Source of the DNA: an uncultured Oscillospiraceae bacterium
Lineage (GTDB): Bacteria; Bacillota; Clostridia; Oscillospirales; Oscillospiraceae
DNA: 64,000 bases
Direction of reading: 5' to 3'
Assembly: GCA_947585425.1 (NCBI GenBank)
Contig: CANPWZ010000007.1
Coordinates: 31,124-95,123 of the forward strand
The stretch's first letter is position 1. Each line of letters begins with the position of its first letter. The translations under genes and the position numbers were made by a program. Positions 8,770 to 17,923 of the stretch are shown here, one piece after another. The notes below the pieces were generated by a model. The model made no database searches. It saw only the letters and a list, made by a program, of their open reading frames with translations, and was not told the DNA's origin.

Positions 8770-9265
8770 GGGCGATCCTCCCAAAGTGGACGCAGCAGAA
8801 CCGCTCCAGCCAGTACACCGGCAGCAGGAACACCAGCGACCAGCCCAGCTCGGGCAGCGCCACGCCCGCCAGCACCTTCAGCGGGGCCACGCCGGTGAAG
8901 TACCGGCTCCCCACCTGCCATACCTCCCAGAGGGCCAGGGCCGCCAGGGCGCAGATGAGATAGCCCCACAGGTCCCGGCGGAGGACGTGCTGGGCGATGA
9001 GCCCGGCCAGCCAGCCCACCGCGGCACAGGCCAGCACACAGCCCGCCCCCTGATGGCCCAGGCCGCTCATCATCAGCCCCGCCAGCGCCCCGTAGACCGC
9101 CCCAAAGGCGGGGCCCTCCAGCACGCCCCCCGCCGCGGCCACGGCCGGCAGCAGCAGGGGCAGAGCCATGGGCATGGGCCCCAGGACATAGTAATCCGCC
9201 GCCGCGACGATGAGCAGCGCCGCGCCGTAGGCGATCCATTGGATGACGACGTCCTGTCTGGTCAT
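8762..9265 (-). CDS. mreD: Rod shape-determining protein MreD
   Basis: A 167-residue, very hydrophobic protein with about five or six membrane segments, matching the MreD family in size and topology. MreD is an inner-membrane part of the elongasome that guides lateral wall synthesis with MreB, MreC, RodA and PBP2. The call rests mainly on topology and on the overlap with the PBP2 gene, because MreD sequence is poorly conserved. ATG 9265 follows AAAGGAG by 5 nt. Neither mreB nor mreC is upstream, where miaB is found instead. Confidence 0.82.
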   Translation of the reverse strand: MTRQDVVIQWIAYGAALLIVAAADYYVLGPMPMALPLLLPAVAAAGGVLEGPAFGAVYGALAGLMMSGLGHQGAGCVLACAAVGWLAGLIAQHVLRRDLWGYLICALAALALWEVWQVGSRYFTGVAPLKVLAGVALPELGWSLVFLLPVYWLERFCCVHFGRIAHE

Positions 9266-9290
9266 AGGGGCTCCTTTCAAACCGAACGGC

Positions 9291-10703
9291 TCATGCCAGC
9301 TCCCCGAACAGGGCCCAGGTGGAGCAGCCGGTGATCCTCACGTCCCGGAACTGCCCGATGAGGGACTTGTCCCCGCTGAGATGGACCAGCCGGTTGCCGG
9401 CGGTGCGGGCGCTGAGATTGTTCCGGGGGTCCTCCCCCTCCCCGTCGATGAGGCAGCGGAGGGTCTTCCCGATGTAGGCCTGATGCTTTTCCAGGGAGAT
9501 GCGGTTCTGCTCCTCCACCAGCCGGTCGAACCACGCCTGCTTCTCAGCCCGGGAGACGGGGTCGGGCATCTCCGCCGCCGGGGTGCCCTTCCGGGGGGAG
9601 AAGATGAAGGTGAACAGGGCGTCGAATCGGACCTCCCGGATGAGGGAGAGGGTGTCCTCGAATTCCTCCTCCGTCTCCCCGGGGAAGCCCACGATCACGT
9701 CGCTGGTGAGCACCACATCGGGGATGCGCGCCCGCAGGGCCCGCACCTTGTCCAGGTATTGTTCTCTGGTGTAGCGCCGGTTCATGGCGGCCAGCACCCG
9801 GCTGTTCCCCGACTGGAAGGGCAGATGGATGACGGGGGCCACCTTTTCGCAGTCCCGCATGGCGTCGAACAGGCGCTCTCCGGCGTCCTTGGGGTGGGAG
9901 GTCATGAACCGCAGCAGGAAGTCGCCGGGGATGGCGTTTGCCCGCTCCAGAAGGGCGGGAAAGTCCACGTCCTCCCCCAGGTCCTTTCCGTAGGAGTTCA
10001 CGTTCTGGCCCAGCAGGGTGATGTCCTTGTACCCCTGCTCCGCCAGTTCCCTGATCTCGCTCAGGATGACCTCCGGCTCCCGGCTGCGCTCCCTCCCCCG
10101 GACGTAGGGGACGATGCAGTAGGTACAGAAGTTGTTGCAGCCGTACATGATGGACACCCAGGCCTTGACGGAGCCGGACCGGCGGACCGGCAGCCCCTCG
10201 GCGATGGCCCCGGCGGACTCGTCCCGGTCGAACACCCGCCCCCGGCGGAGGTACACCCGGCGCAGCAGCTCCGGGAACTTCCACAGGGCCTGGGGCCCGA
10301 ACACCAGGTCCACGTGCCGGTAGGACTGGCGGATGCGCTCCGCCACGTGTTCCTCCTGGGCCATGCAGCCGCACACGCAGATGATCTGATGGGGATTCTT
10401 CCGCTTCCCGTGGACCAGGGCGCCCAGGTTGCCGAACACCCGCTGCTCCGCGTGCTCCCGGATGGCGCAGGTGTTGATGACGATCACGTCGGCCCCTTCC
10501 TCGCTGTCCGTGATGGCGTAGCCCATATCGGCCAGCATCCCCCGGATCAGCTCGGAGTCGGCCTCGTTCTGCTGGCAGCCGTAGGTATCCACCCAGGCGG
10601 TGGGCGGGGCGGGCAGGACGGCGTTGCGGGCCCGCAGCTCCGCGCAGTATTCTCTTTGCCGCCGGACGTCCTCGGCGGGGATGACGGGGGTGGTTCGCTC
10701 CAA
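9291..10703 (-). CDS. miaB: tRNA-2-methylthio-N6-dimethylallyladenosine synthase MiaB
   Basis: MiaB is a radical-SAM enzyme that adds a methylthio group to i6A37 of tRNAs reading UNN codons. The N-terminal UPF0004 domain has the three auxiliary-cluster cysteines (DTYGCQQNE, NTCAIRE, CGCMAQ). The radical-SAM CxxxCxxC is in GCNNFCTYC, and a C-terminal TRAM domain follows. TTG 10703 (470 residues) is preferred: GGAGGG is 7 nt upstream, while the in-frame ATG 10736 has no ribosome site and lies upstream of the start point predicted from the promoter at 10738-10766. It heads a group with mreD and mrdA. Confidence 0.95.
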   Translation of the reverse strand: MERTTPVIPAEDVRRQREYCAELRARNAVLPAPPTAWVDTYGCQQNEADSELIRGMLADMGYAITDSEEGADVIVINTCAIREHAEQRVFGNLGALVHGKRKNPHQIICVCGCMAQEEHVAERIRQSYRHVDLVFGPQALWKFPELLRRVYLRRGRVFDRDESAGAIAEGLPVRRSGSVKAWVSIMYGCNNFCTYCIVPYVRGRERSREPEVILSEIRELAEQGYKDITLLGQNVNSYGKDLGEDVDFPALLERANAIPGDFLLRFMTSHPKDAGERLFDAMRDCEKVAPVIHLPFQSGNSRVLAAMNRRYTREQYLDKVRALRARIPDVVLTSDVIVGFPGETEEEFEDTLSLIREVRFDALFTFIFSPRKGTPAAEMPDPVSRAEKQAWFDRLVEEQNRISLEKHQAYIGKTLRCLIDGEGEDPRNNLSARTAGNRLVHLSGDKSLIGQFRDVRITGCSTWALFGELA

Positions 10704-10737
10704 GGGGGTTCCCTCCATATCTCGGTGTCGGCTCATA

Positions 10738-10766
10738 ATGATACCACAAGACCCTGCGCTGCACAA
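10738..10766 (-). promoter_or_regulatory. Promoter of miaB-mreD-mrdA
   Basis: On the minus strand, TTGTGC (10761-10766) is 17 bp from TATCAT (10738-10743), with an extended -10 TGG. Initiation about 7 nt downstream would exclude the ATG at 10736 and supports the TTG start of miaB. Confidence 0.55.
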
Positions 10767-10940
10767 GGGCGTCGGGGCGGGCGTCGGATCTTGTAACTCT
10801 CTGTCATTTTTGTGGGAAAAGACGGCAAATTTCCCCTTGACAGATATTATGTCCACCTCGTTTTTTCAAAAAGGTTGTGGAACTTTCGGTGGAAGTTGTT
10901 GAAACTCGGGCCTTCCCGCTGTCGGCCCCCTTCCCGTTTT

Positions 10941-10964
10941 GCCGGATTTTGTCGTTTTTCCGGC
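10941..10964. repeat. GCCGGA stem-loop with A/T-only rich loop in a gene-free stretch
   Basis: GCCGGA (10941-10946) pairs with TCCGGC (10959-10964) around a T-rich 12-nt loop. A related element is at 24001-24027 and a looser one at 41017-41042. It lies in the 298-bp gap between miaB and the metallophosphoesterase. Apart from this hairpin and the miaB promoter I see no gene or RNA in that gap. Confidence 0.35.
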
Positions 10965-11001
10965 GGGAAAAACTTGACCAAAAAATTATCGGTCAAACGC
11001 G

Positions 11002-12135
11002 CTATTTGTCACCCTGCGGGGCGTCCGCCGGATGGGACCGGCCCAGATACCACCCGGTGACCCCGTCCTTTTTCACCAGGCAGCCCCGGCTGCTCCGGCG
11101 GACCAGAGCCAGCCGGTCCCCGGGGGACACGGGCAGCAGGTAGTCGGTGGCGTCCTCGCAGTGGATGTGCCCGTCGGACCGGCGGGGGTAGAGGTACTCC
11201 TTCAGGATCCACAGCTCCCGGCCCGAGCTGATGTGCCGGCACCAGGCGCAGTCCCCCTCCTCCCGCAGGACCTCCACGGCGCTGTCGCTCCAGCGGATAT
11301 TGATGGGATCCTCCGAGGGGGCCTGGCCGTCCTCCGCCACCACCACGGGGAGACCGTCGTAGGCGATATAGCTCATGTCGTCCCCGGTGATGTCGGGGAT
11401 GACGAGGGCGTTCAGCTGGCCGTCCAGATTGAGTACGCACCCCCCGTCGATGGACACGATGTGCCGCTCCCGGTCGATAAGTGGCCGGGCGACAGGGATG
11501 TCGGCGCGGTACAGGGTCACCGGCCAGTGGCCCACCACCACCCACTTGCGGAAGGACAGGCCCTGGCCCATGAAATCGTCGTTCTTCATGCAGTGGTAGG
11601 CGTCCAGCTCCTCCAGCCGGTCCTCCCGGGGGACGCCCCCGTGGACGAAGAGATACTTCCCCGCCTCCAAAATGTGGGGCAGATCGCAGAGGAAAGCGGT
11701 CTCCTCCGGGAAATTCGCCCGGATGGCGGCGCGGAGGGCGGGCAGTTCGCTCTCATTTCGCACGGCCGGGCGGCCCAGCTCCGCCCCCAGCTGGTTGATG
11801 AGGGCCCGCTCCCTCCAGAACCGGAACACGGGGGTCAGGTCGGCGTCCACCCCGGGGCGGCCCTCCAGAAAGGTGCGGTCGATGTGGTCGCAATTGCCGC
11901 TGAGAGGGTACACCGTGTAGTCCCGGCACAGCTCCATCACATACCGCAGGGTTTTGAGGCTCTCCTGGCCCTTCTCCAGGATGTCGCCCAAGAGGATCAG
12001 CACATCGTCTTTGGAGAAGCCGGCCTTGGCCAGCACCCCCTTCAGGAAGGGCAGGTTGCCGTGAATGTCGCTGACGCACAGCACCCGACGGCCCGGCTCG
12101 ATGGCCGGACGGATGACCGTGACCTTCCGGCCCAT
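11002..12135 (-). CDS. Metallophosphoesterase with C-terminal SH3-like extension
   Basis: A 377-residue calcineurin-like phosphoesterase. The metal-binding blocks are in order: SDIHGN near residue 24, GDILEKG, SGNCDH, VHGGVP and VVGHWPV. These are the D-x-H, GD, GNCD and H residues of the two-metal site, in an arrangement close to PP2A/ApaH-type phosphatases. After about residue 230 a non-catalytic part ends in an SH3-like segment (GRLALVRRSSRGCLVKKDG style). The substrate is unknown. ATG 12135 follows GGGGAGGGG; a longer start has no site. It is alone, with its own promoter, and divergent from the YerC-type repressor. Confidence 0.85.
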   Translation of the reverse strand: MGRKVTVIRPAIEPGRRVLCVSDIHGNLPFLKGVLAKAGFSKDDVLILLGDILEKGQESLKTLRYVMELCRDYTVYPLSGNCDHIDRTFLEGRPGVDADLTPVFRFWRERALINQLGAELGRPAVRNESELPALRAAIRANFPEETAFLCDLPHILEAGKYLFVHGGVPREDRLEELDAYHCMKNDDFMGQGLSFRKWVVVGHWPVTLYRADIPVARPLIDRERHIVSIDGGCVLNLDGQLNALVIPDITGDDMSYIAYDGLPVVVAEDGQAPSEDPINIRWSDSAVEVLREEGDCAWCRHISSGRELWILKEYLYPRRSDGHIHCEDATDYLLPVSPGDRLALVRRSSRGCLVKKDGVTGWYLGRSHPADAPQGDK

Positions 12136-12169
12136 GGCGCTCCCCTCCCCGTTTTTCAAACTCAGAATC

Positions 12170-12198
12170 AGTATACCATATTTTTTGTAGAATGAGAA
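12170..12198 (-). promoter_or_regulatory. Promoter of the metallophosphoesterase gene
   Basis: On the minus strand, TTCTCA (12193-12198) is 17 bp from TATACT (12170-12175), with an extended -10 TGG. It is back to back with the yerC promoter. Confidence 0.6.
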
Positions 12199-12209
12199 GA
12201 AAAAAACAG

Positions 12210-12238
12210 TTTACTACTGAGCGTATATGTGTTAAAAT
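12210..12238 (+). promoter_or_regulatory. Promoter of the yerC-like gene
   Basis: TTTACT (12210-12215) is 17 bp from TAAAAT (12233-12238). The start codon is 52 bp downstream. Because this is a TrpR-type repressor gene, autoregulation is possible, but no operator was identified. Confidence 0.6.
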
Positions 12239-12290
12239 AAGGATACTGCCAGAGAGTTCCATATCATACAGAGACAGGGAGGAGACCGCC

Positions 12291-12590
12291 ATGCCCAGAT
12301 CGGGGAACAAGGAGCGCAGTCTCGCGCTCTACGAGAGCATCTTGCAGTTGAAGAACATGGAGGAGTGTCAGGCCTTTTTCGACGATCTTTGTACCGTAGG
12401 CGAGCTGCGGGCCATGGAGCAGCGGTTCGACGTGGCCCTGCTGCTGGACGAGGGCCTGGTATACACCGAAATATTAGAAAAGACCGGGGCCAGCTCCGCC
12501 ACCATCAGCCGGGTGAACCGCATCTTCTCCTTCGGGAAGGGCGGCTTCCGGGAGGCCATCGAGCGGAGGAAAGAGTCAAAACAGGAATAA
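12291..12590 (+). CDS. YerC/YecD-family TrpR-related DNA-binding protein
   Basis: A 99-residue, all-helical protein of the Trp-repressor superfamily, YerC subgroup of Firmicutes. The central helix-turn-helix is visible around YTEILEKTGASSATISRVNR (about 60-80), with the family block ELRAMEQRFDVA before it. The start follows AGGGAGGAG by 6 nt. YerC proteins are small transcriptional regulators; the targets here are unknown, and no trp genes are nearby. It is a single-gene unit between its own promoter and a strong terminator. Confidence 0.9.
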   Translation: MPRSGNKERSLALYESILQLKNMEECQAFFDDLCTVGELRAMEQRFDVALLLDEGLVYTEILEKTGASSATISRVNRIFSFGKGGFREAIERRKESKQE

Positions 12591-12600
12591 GCCCATCGAA

Positions 12601-12631
12601 AAGGACCGCTCCGGGGAGCGGCCCTTTTTTT
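12601..12631. terminator. Terminator shared by yerC and purL
   Basis: A GC-rich stem (GGACCGCTCC / GGAGCGGCCC, one mismatch) is followed by seven T on the plus strand. A-rich sequence on the other side gives TTTT for purL on the minus strand. The genes are convergent. Confidence 0.85.
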
Positions 12632-12645
12632 GCGTCCGGGGAAAC

Positions 12646-15600
12646 TCAGCGGAAATACAGCGCCCCGCTCTCAAAGATGGGCTGGAGCTTGTTCCCGGGG
12701 ATGTTTTTGGCGATGAACTCGCCCGCCCGCTCGGTGTGGCCCATCTTGCCGAACACCCGGCCGTCGGGGGAGAAGATGCCCTCGATGGCCATGACGGAGC
12801 CGTTGGGGTTGGCGGCGATGTCCATGGAGGGCGCGCCGCTCAAGCCCACATACTGGGTGGCCACCTGGCCGTTCGCGATGAGCTGTTTGACCACCCCGTC
12901 CGGGGCCACGAAACGGCCCTCGCCGTGGGAAACGGGGATGGCGTGGAGGTCGCCCACCTGGGACTTGAGCATCCAGGGGGACTGGACGCTGGCCACCCGG
13001 GTGGTGACATACCGGCTCTGGTGCCGGCCGATGAGGTTGTAGGTCAGGGTGGGGCCGTCCTCGGCGGCGGGCCGGATCTCGCCGTAGGGCGCCAGCCCCA
13101 GCTTCACCAGGGCCTGGAACCCGTTGCAGATGCCCAGCATGAGCCCGTCCCGGCGCTTCAGCAAGTCGTGGACGGCGTCGGTGAGGCGGGGGTTTCGGAG
13201 GAAGGACACGATGAACTTGGCGGAGCCGTCGGGCTCGTCGCCGCCGGAAAAGCCGCCGGGCAGGAAGATGATCTGGGAGCGCTGGATGGCGGCCTCCAGG
13301 TCGGCGGCGGAGGAAAGCAGGTCCTCCGGGGTCAGGTTGCGGATGACCACCGTCTCGGCGTCCATCCCCGCCCGCAGGCAGGCCCGGACCGAGTCGTACT
13401 CGCAGTTGGTGCCGGGGAACACGGGGATGACCACCCGGGGCCGGGCGATCTTCCCGCTGAACACCGCCGGGGAGCGCTTGTCCCAGGAGACGGTCTCCAC
13501 CGCTTCGGTGGGACCGGCCTTGGTGGGGTACACGTCCTCCAGCACGCCCTCGTTCAGGGCCAGCAGCTCGTCGATGGGAGCGGAGTCGCCGCCCAGGTCG
13601 ATGACCGGCTCGGCGGTGGTGACGCCCACCCGCCGGGCATAGGGGCAGTCCACATCCTCCGTCAGCTCGGCCACAATGGCCCCGTAGAAGGGGATGTGCC
13701 ACATCTCATCCGCCAGTTCCGCCTCGGAGCGGAAGCCGACACGGTTGCCAAAGGACATCTTCATCACCGCCTCGGCGATGCTCTCCTCCACAGCCCAGGC
13801 GGCCCTGACTTTTCCGGCCTGGGCCAGCGCGTGGAACGCGTCCCACTCGGCCCTGGTGTTCTCCGGCACGTCGCCGCCGAAGACGTATACCGGGTGGCCC
13901 GGCTCCTTGAACTCGGGTGACAGGACGTCAGCCGCCTTGATGGGGGCGATGGCAAAGGAGATCAGGGTAGGGGGCACGTCTTTGTCCAGGAAGGAGCCCG
14001 ACATGGAGTCCTTGCCGCCGATGGCGGCGCAGCCGTAGTCCAGCTGTGCCTCCAGGGCCCCCAGCAGGGCGGCGAAGGGCTTGCCCCAGCGGGCGGGGTC
14101 GTCCCGCAGCTTCTCAAAGAACTCCTGGAGGGTGAGGTATGCGTCCTTGTAGTCCGCGCCGGCGGCCACGATCTTGGTCAGGGAGGTGACCACGCTGTCC
14201 ATGGCCCCGGCGTAGGGGTCCACCGTCATTCGGTCCGGGTCCAGACCGTAGGCCATCACGCTGGCCTGATCCGTCTCCTCCCCCGGCATGGTAGGCAACA
14301 GGGCGGCCATGGCCTGGGCGGGAGTGGTCTGGTCCGCGCCGCCGAAGGGCATGAGGACTGACCCCGCGCCGATGGAGCCGTCGAACCGCTCCACCAATCC
14401 CCGGCGGGAGGCGGCCTTCAAACTGCCCGCCATCTCCCGCAGGCTGTGGAACCGAGGCCGGCCCAGCACGGCGCGGTCGGCCCTGGCCACCGAGACGGCG
14501 GCGTGCTTCACCGCGCCGTTGGTGTTGAGGAACGCCCGGGACAGGTCGGCCACCTTCTGGCCCCGCCAGGTCATCACCATCCGGGGGGACTCGGTGACCA
14601 CCGCCACCCGGTAGGCCTCCAGGTTCTCCGCTGTGGCGGCGGCGATGAACCGCTCCTCGTCCTCGGGGGCGACGACGACGGCCATCCGCTCCTGGCTCTC
14701 GGAGATGGCAAGCTCAGTGCCGTCCAGCCCCTCGTACTTCTTGCGCACCGCGTCCAGGTCGATCTCCAGCCCGTCGGCCAGCTCGCCGATGGCGACGCTG
14801 ACGCCGCCCGCGCCGAAGTCGTTGCACCGCTTGATCATCCGGGTGACGTTCCCGTCCCGGAACAGCCGCTGGAGCTTCCGCTCCTCGGGGGCGTTGCCCT
14901 TTTGCACCTCGCTGGCCATGGTGGTCAGCGATTTTTTGTTGTGGCTCTTGGAGGAGCCGGTGGCCCCGCCGATGCCGTCCCGGCCGGTGCGGCCGCCCAG
15001 CAGGATGACCACGTCCCCGGGCGCAGGGCGCTCCCGGCGTACATGATCGGCGGGCGCCGCCGCCACTACCGCGCCGCACTCCAGCCGCTTGGCGATGTAA
15101 CCCTCGTGGTAGACCTCGGCCACGTGGCCGGTGGCCAGGCCGATCTGGTTGCCGTAGGAGGAGTAGCCCGCCGCCGCCGTCTGGCACAGCTTCCGCTGGG
15201 GCAGCTTGCCCTCGATGGTGGCGCTCATGGGCACGGTGGGGTCGCCCGCCCCGGTGACCCGCATGGCCTGGTGGACGTAGGCCCGGCCGGACAGGGGGTC
15301 CCGGATGCAGCCGCCGATGCAGGTGGCCGCGCCGCCGAAGGGCTCGATCTCGGTGGGGTGGTTGTGGGTCTCGTTCTTGAACATGAGCAGCCAGTCCTGG
15401 GTCTCGCCGTTCACCTTGGCGGGAACATGGATGGAGCAGGCGTTGATCTCCTCGCTCTCATCCAGCTCGGGCAGTTCGCCCCGCTTTTTCAGGACTTTCG
15501 TGCCCAGCGTGGCGATGTCCATAAGGGTCTGGGGCCGTCTGGCGGCCTTTTCCTCCCCGTAGACCTCCACCCGGGCGGCCAGATACCGCTCGTAGGCGGC

Positions 15601-16344
15601 CTTCACCTCCCCGTCGTCGATGCGGATGTCGTCCAGATGGGTGGAGAAGGTGGTGTGGCGGCAGTGGTCGGACCAGTAGGTGTCCACCACCCGCACCTCG
15701 GTGACGGTGGGATCCCGCTTTTCCTCGTTTTTGAAGTAGTCCTGGAGGAATTTCAGATCCCCCAGGTCCATGGCCAGGCCGTAGTTGTCCAGCAGGGCGG
15801 CGAGGCCGCTCTCGTCCAGCCCGGTGAATCCCTCGATGACGCGGACGTCCGCCGGGGCGGGATGGTCCACCGCCAGGGTCTCCGGCTTCTCCAGGGATGC
15901 CTCCCGGCACTCCACCGGGTTGATGAGGTAGCCCCTGATCTTCGCCATCTGCTCCTCGTCCAGGGCCCCCTGGAGCAGGTACACCCGGGCGTTGGCCACC
16001 AGGGGCTTCTCCACCCCGGCCAGCAGCTGGATACACTGGGCGGCGGAGTCGGAGCGCTGGTCGAACTGGCCCGGCAGGGCCTCCACCGCCAGCAGGGCCC
16101 CCGCCGTCAGGGGCACGGGGAAATCCTCGTCGAACACCGCGTCCACCTGGGGCTCGGAGAACACGGTGGTCTTGGCCTGCTCGTACACCTCCCGGCTGAT
16201 GCCCTCCACGTCATAGCGGTTCAGCAGACGGACGTCCAGCAGGGTGCGGACGCCCAGCTGGTCCCGCAGCTCCCGCAGCAGGCGCTGGGCCTCCACGTCG
16301 TAGCCCTTTCGTTTCTCCACATAGCAGCGAAATACCTGGCTCAT
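12646..16344 (-). CDS. purL: Phosphoribosylformylglycinamidine synthase, single chain
   Basis: This 1,232-residue enzyme catalyses step four of purine synthesis, using ATP and glutamine to turn FGAR into FGAM. It is the fused type with synthetase and glutaminase in one chain, as in many Clostridia. Seen: the N-terminal PurS-like region, the AIRS-type synthetase halves (with KNETHNHPTEIEPFGGAAT), and a C-terminal class I amidotransferase with C1073 in GICNGFQ and H1203/E1205 in GHTERAG. ATG 16344 is chosen because GGAG is 7 nt before it; the longer upstream frame is proline-rich antisense noise. It lies 28 bp after a solute-binding lipoprotein gene on the same strand. No other pur gene is in the window. 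Confidence 0.97.
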   Translation of the reverse strand: MSQVFRCYVEKRKGYDVEAQRLLRELRDQLGVRTLLDVRLLNRYDVEGISREVYEQAKTTVFSEPQVDAVFDEDFPVPLTAGALLAVEALPGQFDQRSDSAAQCIQLLAGVEKPLVANARVYLLQGALDEEQMAKIRGYLINPVECREASLEKPETLAVDHPAPADVRVIEGFTGLDESGLAALLDNYGLAMDLGDLKFLQDYFKNEEKRDPTVTEVRVVDTYWSDHCRHTTFSTHLDDIRIDDGEVKAAYERYLAARVEVYGEEKAARRPQTLMDIATLGTKVLKKRGELPELDESEEINACSIHVPAKVNGETQDWLLMFKNETHNHPTEIEPFGGAATCIGGCIRDPLSGRAYVHQAMRVTGAGDPTVPMSATIEGKLPQRKLCQTAAAGYSSYGNQIGLATGHVAEVYHEGYIAKRLECGAVVAAAPADHVRRERPAPGDVVILLGGRTGRDGIGGATGSSKSHNKKSLTTMASEVQKGNAPEERKLQRLFRDGNVTRMIKRCNDFGAGGVSVAIGELADGLEIDLDAVRKKYEGLDGTELAISESQERMAVVVAPEDEERFIAAATAENLEAYRVAVVTESPRMVMTWRGQKVADLSRAFLNTNGAVKHAAVSVARADRAVLGRPRFHSLREMAGSLKAASRRGLVERFDGSIGAGSVLMPFGGADQTTPAQAMAALLPTMPGEETDQASVMAYGLDPDRMTVDPYAGAMDSVVTSLTKIVAAGADYKDAYLTLQEFFEKLRDDPARWGKPFAALLGALEAQLDYGCAAIGGKDSMSGSFLDKDVPPTLISFAIAPIKAADVLSPEFKEPGHPVYVFGGDVPENTRAEWDAFHALAQAGKVRAAWAVEESIAEAVMKMSFGNRVGFRSEAELADEMWHIPFYGAIVAELTEDVDCPYARRVGVTTAEPVIDLGGDSAPIDELLALNEGVLEDVYPTKAGPTEAVETVSWDKRSPAVFSGKIARPRVVIPVFPGTNCEYDSVRACLRAGMDAETVVIRNLTPEDLLSSAADLEAAIQRSQIIFLPGGFSGGDEPDGSAKFIVSFLRNPRLTDAVHDLLKRRDGLMLGICNGFQALVKLGLAPYGEIRPAAEDGPTLTYNLIGRHQSRYVTTRVASVQSPWMLKSQVGDLHAIPVSHGEGRFVAPDGVVKQLIANGQVATQYVGLSGAPSMDIAANPNGSVMAIEGIFSPDGRVFGKMGHTERAGEFIAKNIPGNKLQPIFESGALYFR

Positions 16345-16372
16345 TTTCATTCTCCATTCTCTAAAATGCGTT

Positions 16373-17923
16373 TTATGGGGCCGTCGTCCACTCCTCGATG
16401 TGCCGGAAGGGGTCGGCGCGGGTGGGCTGCAGGTTTGACGCCATCCCCCAGCGGACCAGCAGGGTGCGGTTTTTGAAGCACAGCGGGGCGATGGGGACCT
16501 CCCGGGCGAACGCCTCCCACAGGGCGGAGGCGGCGGCGATCCGCTCCTCCCCCCGGGCGGCCTGCCTCGCGGCCAGCAGGGCGGACAGGCCCGACGCGTC
16601 ATAGCCGCCGTAGTTGAGGGAGCCGGCGAGCAGGGCGGACAGATCGAAGTCCCCGGTGAGGAGGGTCTCGCCGATATACAGGTCGAAGTCCCCGGCGGCC
16701 AGGGCGGACAGATACTCCGCCCAGGGCAGGGTGTTCACCGTCACGGCGATCCCCAGCTTTTCCAGCTCTGCCGCCAGCAGCCCGGCCACCCCCTGCTTGG
16801 CCTCGCTGTCGCTGTTCACCAGCAGGGTGAGGGCCAGCGGGGTCCTCCTGCGGTAGCGGAGGCCGTCCTCCTCGTTCAGGGCGTAGCCCGCCTCGTCCAG
16901 CAGGGCGGCGGCGGCGTCCGGGTCGTAGGAGAGGGGATCCGCCGCGGCGGCGCTGTACTCCGCCGACCGGGGGGAGACGGGCAGAGCGGAGGCCAGGGCG
17001 TGGCCCGCCAGCAGGGTGGCCGCCGCCGTTTCCCGGTCCAGAACACGGGCTGCCGCCTGCCGCACAGAGACGTCCCGGCAGGGGCCGTCGGCGGTCTGGA
17101 AGCCGATGTAGATCAGATCGGTGGTGGGGCAGTCCGCCGTGGCGCAGCTGCCGGTGTAGCCCAGGGCGTAGGCCCCGGTGTAGTCGGTGACCACCGCCGA
17201 CACCCGCCCGGTGTTGAAGGCGGAGGCCCGCTTGTCCGGGGAGGTGACGGGCACCAGGGGGATCTGGGCATAGGGCAGGGTGGCGGCGAAGTGGAAGGGA
17301 TTGGTCCCCAGCCGCAGACCGTCCTCCCCGTCCCGCTCCACCCGGTAATAGCCGGTGCCCAGGGGGGCGGGCTCCCCCTCCGCCGCCAGGGCGATGGGCA
17401 CGTCCAGCAGGGCGGGCAGGTTCCCGTTGGGGGCCGCCAGCGTGACCGTCACGGTGTCCTCCGACGCGGACACGCCGGTGACAGCGGACAGCCGGGCGGA
17501 GTAGACGGGGCTGGTCCGGGCGGCGCTCAGGGAGGCGGCGGCGTGCGCCGCCGTCAGGGGGGTGCCGTCGGAGAAAAAGACGCCCTCCGCCAGGGAAAAG
17601 GTCCAGGCGAGGCCGTCCTCGCTGACCCGGCTGGACCGGGCGAGGACGGGCCGGGGCTGGAAGTCGTTGTCCAGCTCATAGAGCCCCTGCCACACCAGGC
17701 CGATGAACTCCCGGTTCACCTGGCTGTTCCCGGAGATGGGGTCCAGGGAGGCGTTGGGGTCCCAGGCCAGGGAAAAGGGGACCGGCTCCGGCGTGGGCAT
17801 GGGGGCGGCGGATGGGGTCGGCGCGGGCGGCTGGCTCCCGGTGGGCTCCGCCGGGTCCCCCCCGCAGCCGGCGAGGCCGGCCAGCACGCACAGGGCCAGC
17901 AGCAGGGCGGGCAGCCGCCTCAT
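16373..17923 (-). CDS. Solute-binding lipoprotein, SBP family 5 (peptide/nickel type)
   Basis: A 516-residue lipoprotein: a type II signal peptide ends at the lipobox LAGC, followed by a Pro/Thr-rich linker and a family 5 extracellular solute-binding domain (DLIYIGFQT, VRQAAARVLDRE and the AEYLSALAAGDFDLYIGE region are typical). Family 5 proteins deliver oligopeptides, nickel or similar ligands to Opp/Dpp permeases. No permease or ATPase gene is adjacent, so it is an orphan. The ATG overlaps the stop of pgeF by 4 nt (ATGA), implying coupled translation. The ligand is unknown. Confidence 0.88.
   Translation of the reverse strand: MRRLPALLLALCVLAGLAGCGGDPAEPTGSQPPAPTPSAAPMPTPEPVPFSLAWDPNASLDPISGNSQVNREFIGLVWQGLYELDNDFQPRPVLARSSRVSEDGLAWTFSLAEGVFFSDGTPLTAAHAAASLSAARTSPVYSARLSAVTGVSASEDTVTVTLAAPNGNLPALLDVPIALAAEGEPAPLGTGYYRVERDGEDGLRLGTNPFHFAATLPYAQIPLVPVTSPDKRASAFNTGRVSAVVTDYTGAYALGYTGSCATADCPTTDLIYIGFQTADGPCRDVSVRQAAARVLDRETAAATLLAGHALASALPVSPRSAEYSAAAADPLSYDPDAAAALLDEAGYALNEEDGLRYRRRTPLALTLLVNSDSEAKQGVAGLLAAELEKLGIAVTVNTLPWAEYLSALAAGDFDLYIGETLLTGDFDLSALLAGSLNYGGYDASGLSALLAARQAARGEERIAAASALWEAFAREVPIAPLCFKNRTLLVRWGMASNLQPTRADPFRHIEEWTTAP

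Noticed and set aside
6619..8898. A 759-codon plus-strand frame opposite mrdA
   Set aside because: The composition (Gly/His/Val-rich) and exact overlap with a well-supported PBP2 show it is an antisense artefact, as are the similar long frames opposite secA, purL and hndC.
16345..16602. N-terminal extension of the purL frame
   Set aside because: The extra 86 residues are Pro/Arg/Ser-rich, overlap the lipoprotein gene, and have no ribosome site; the ATG at 16344 is well placed.
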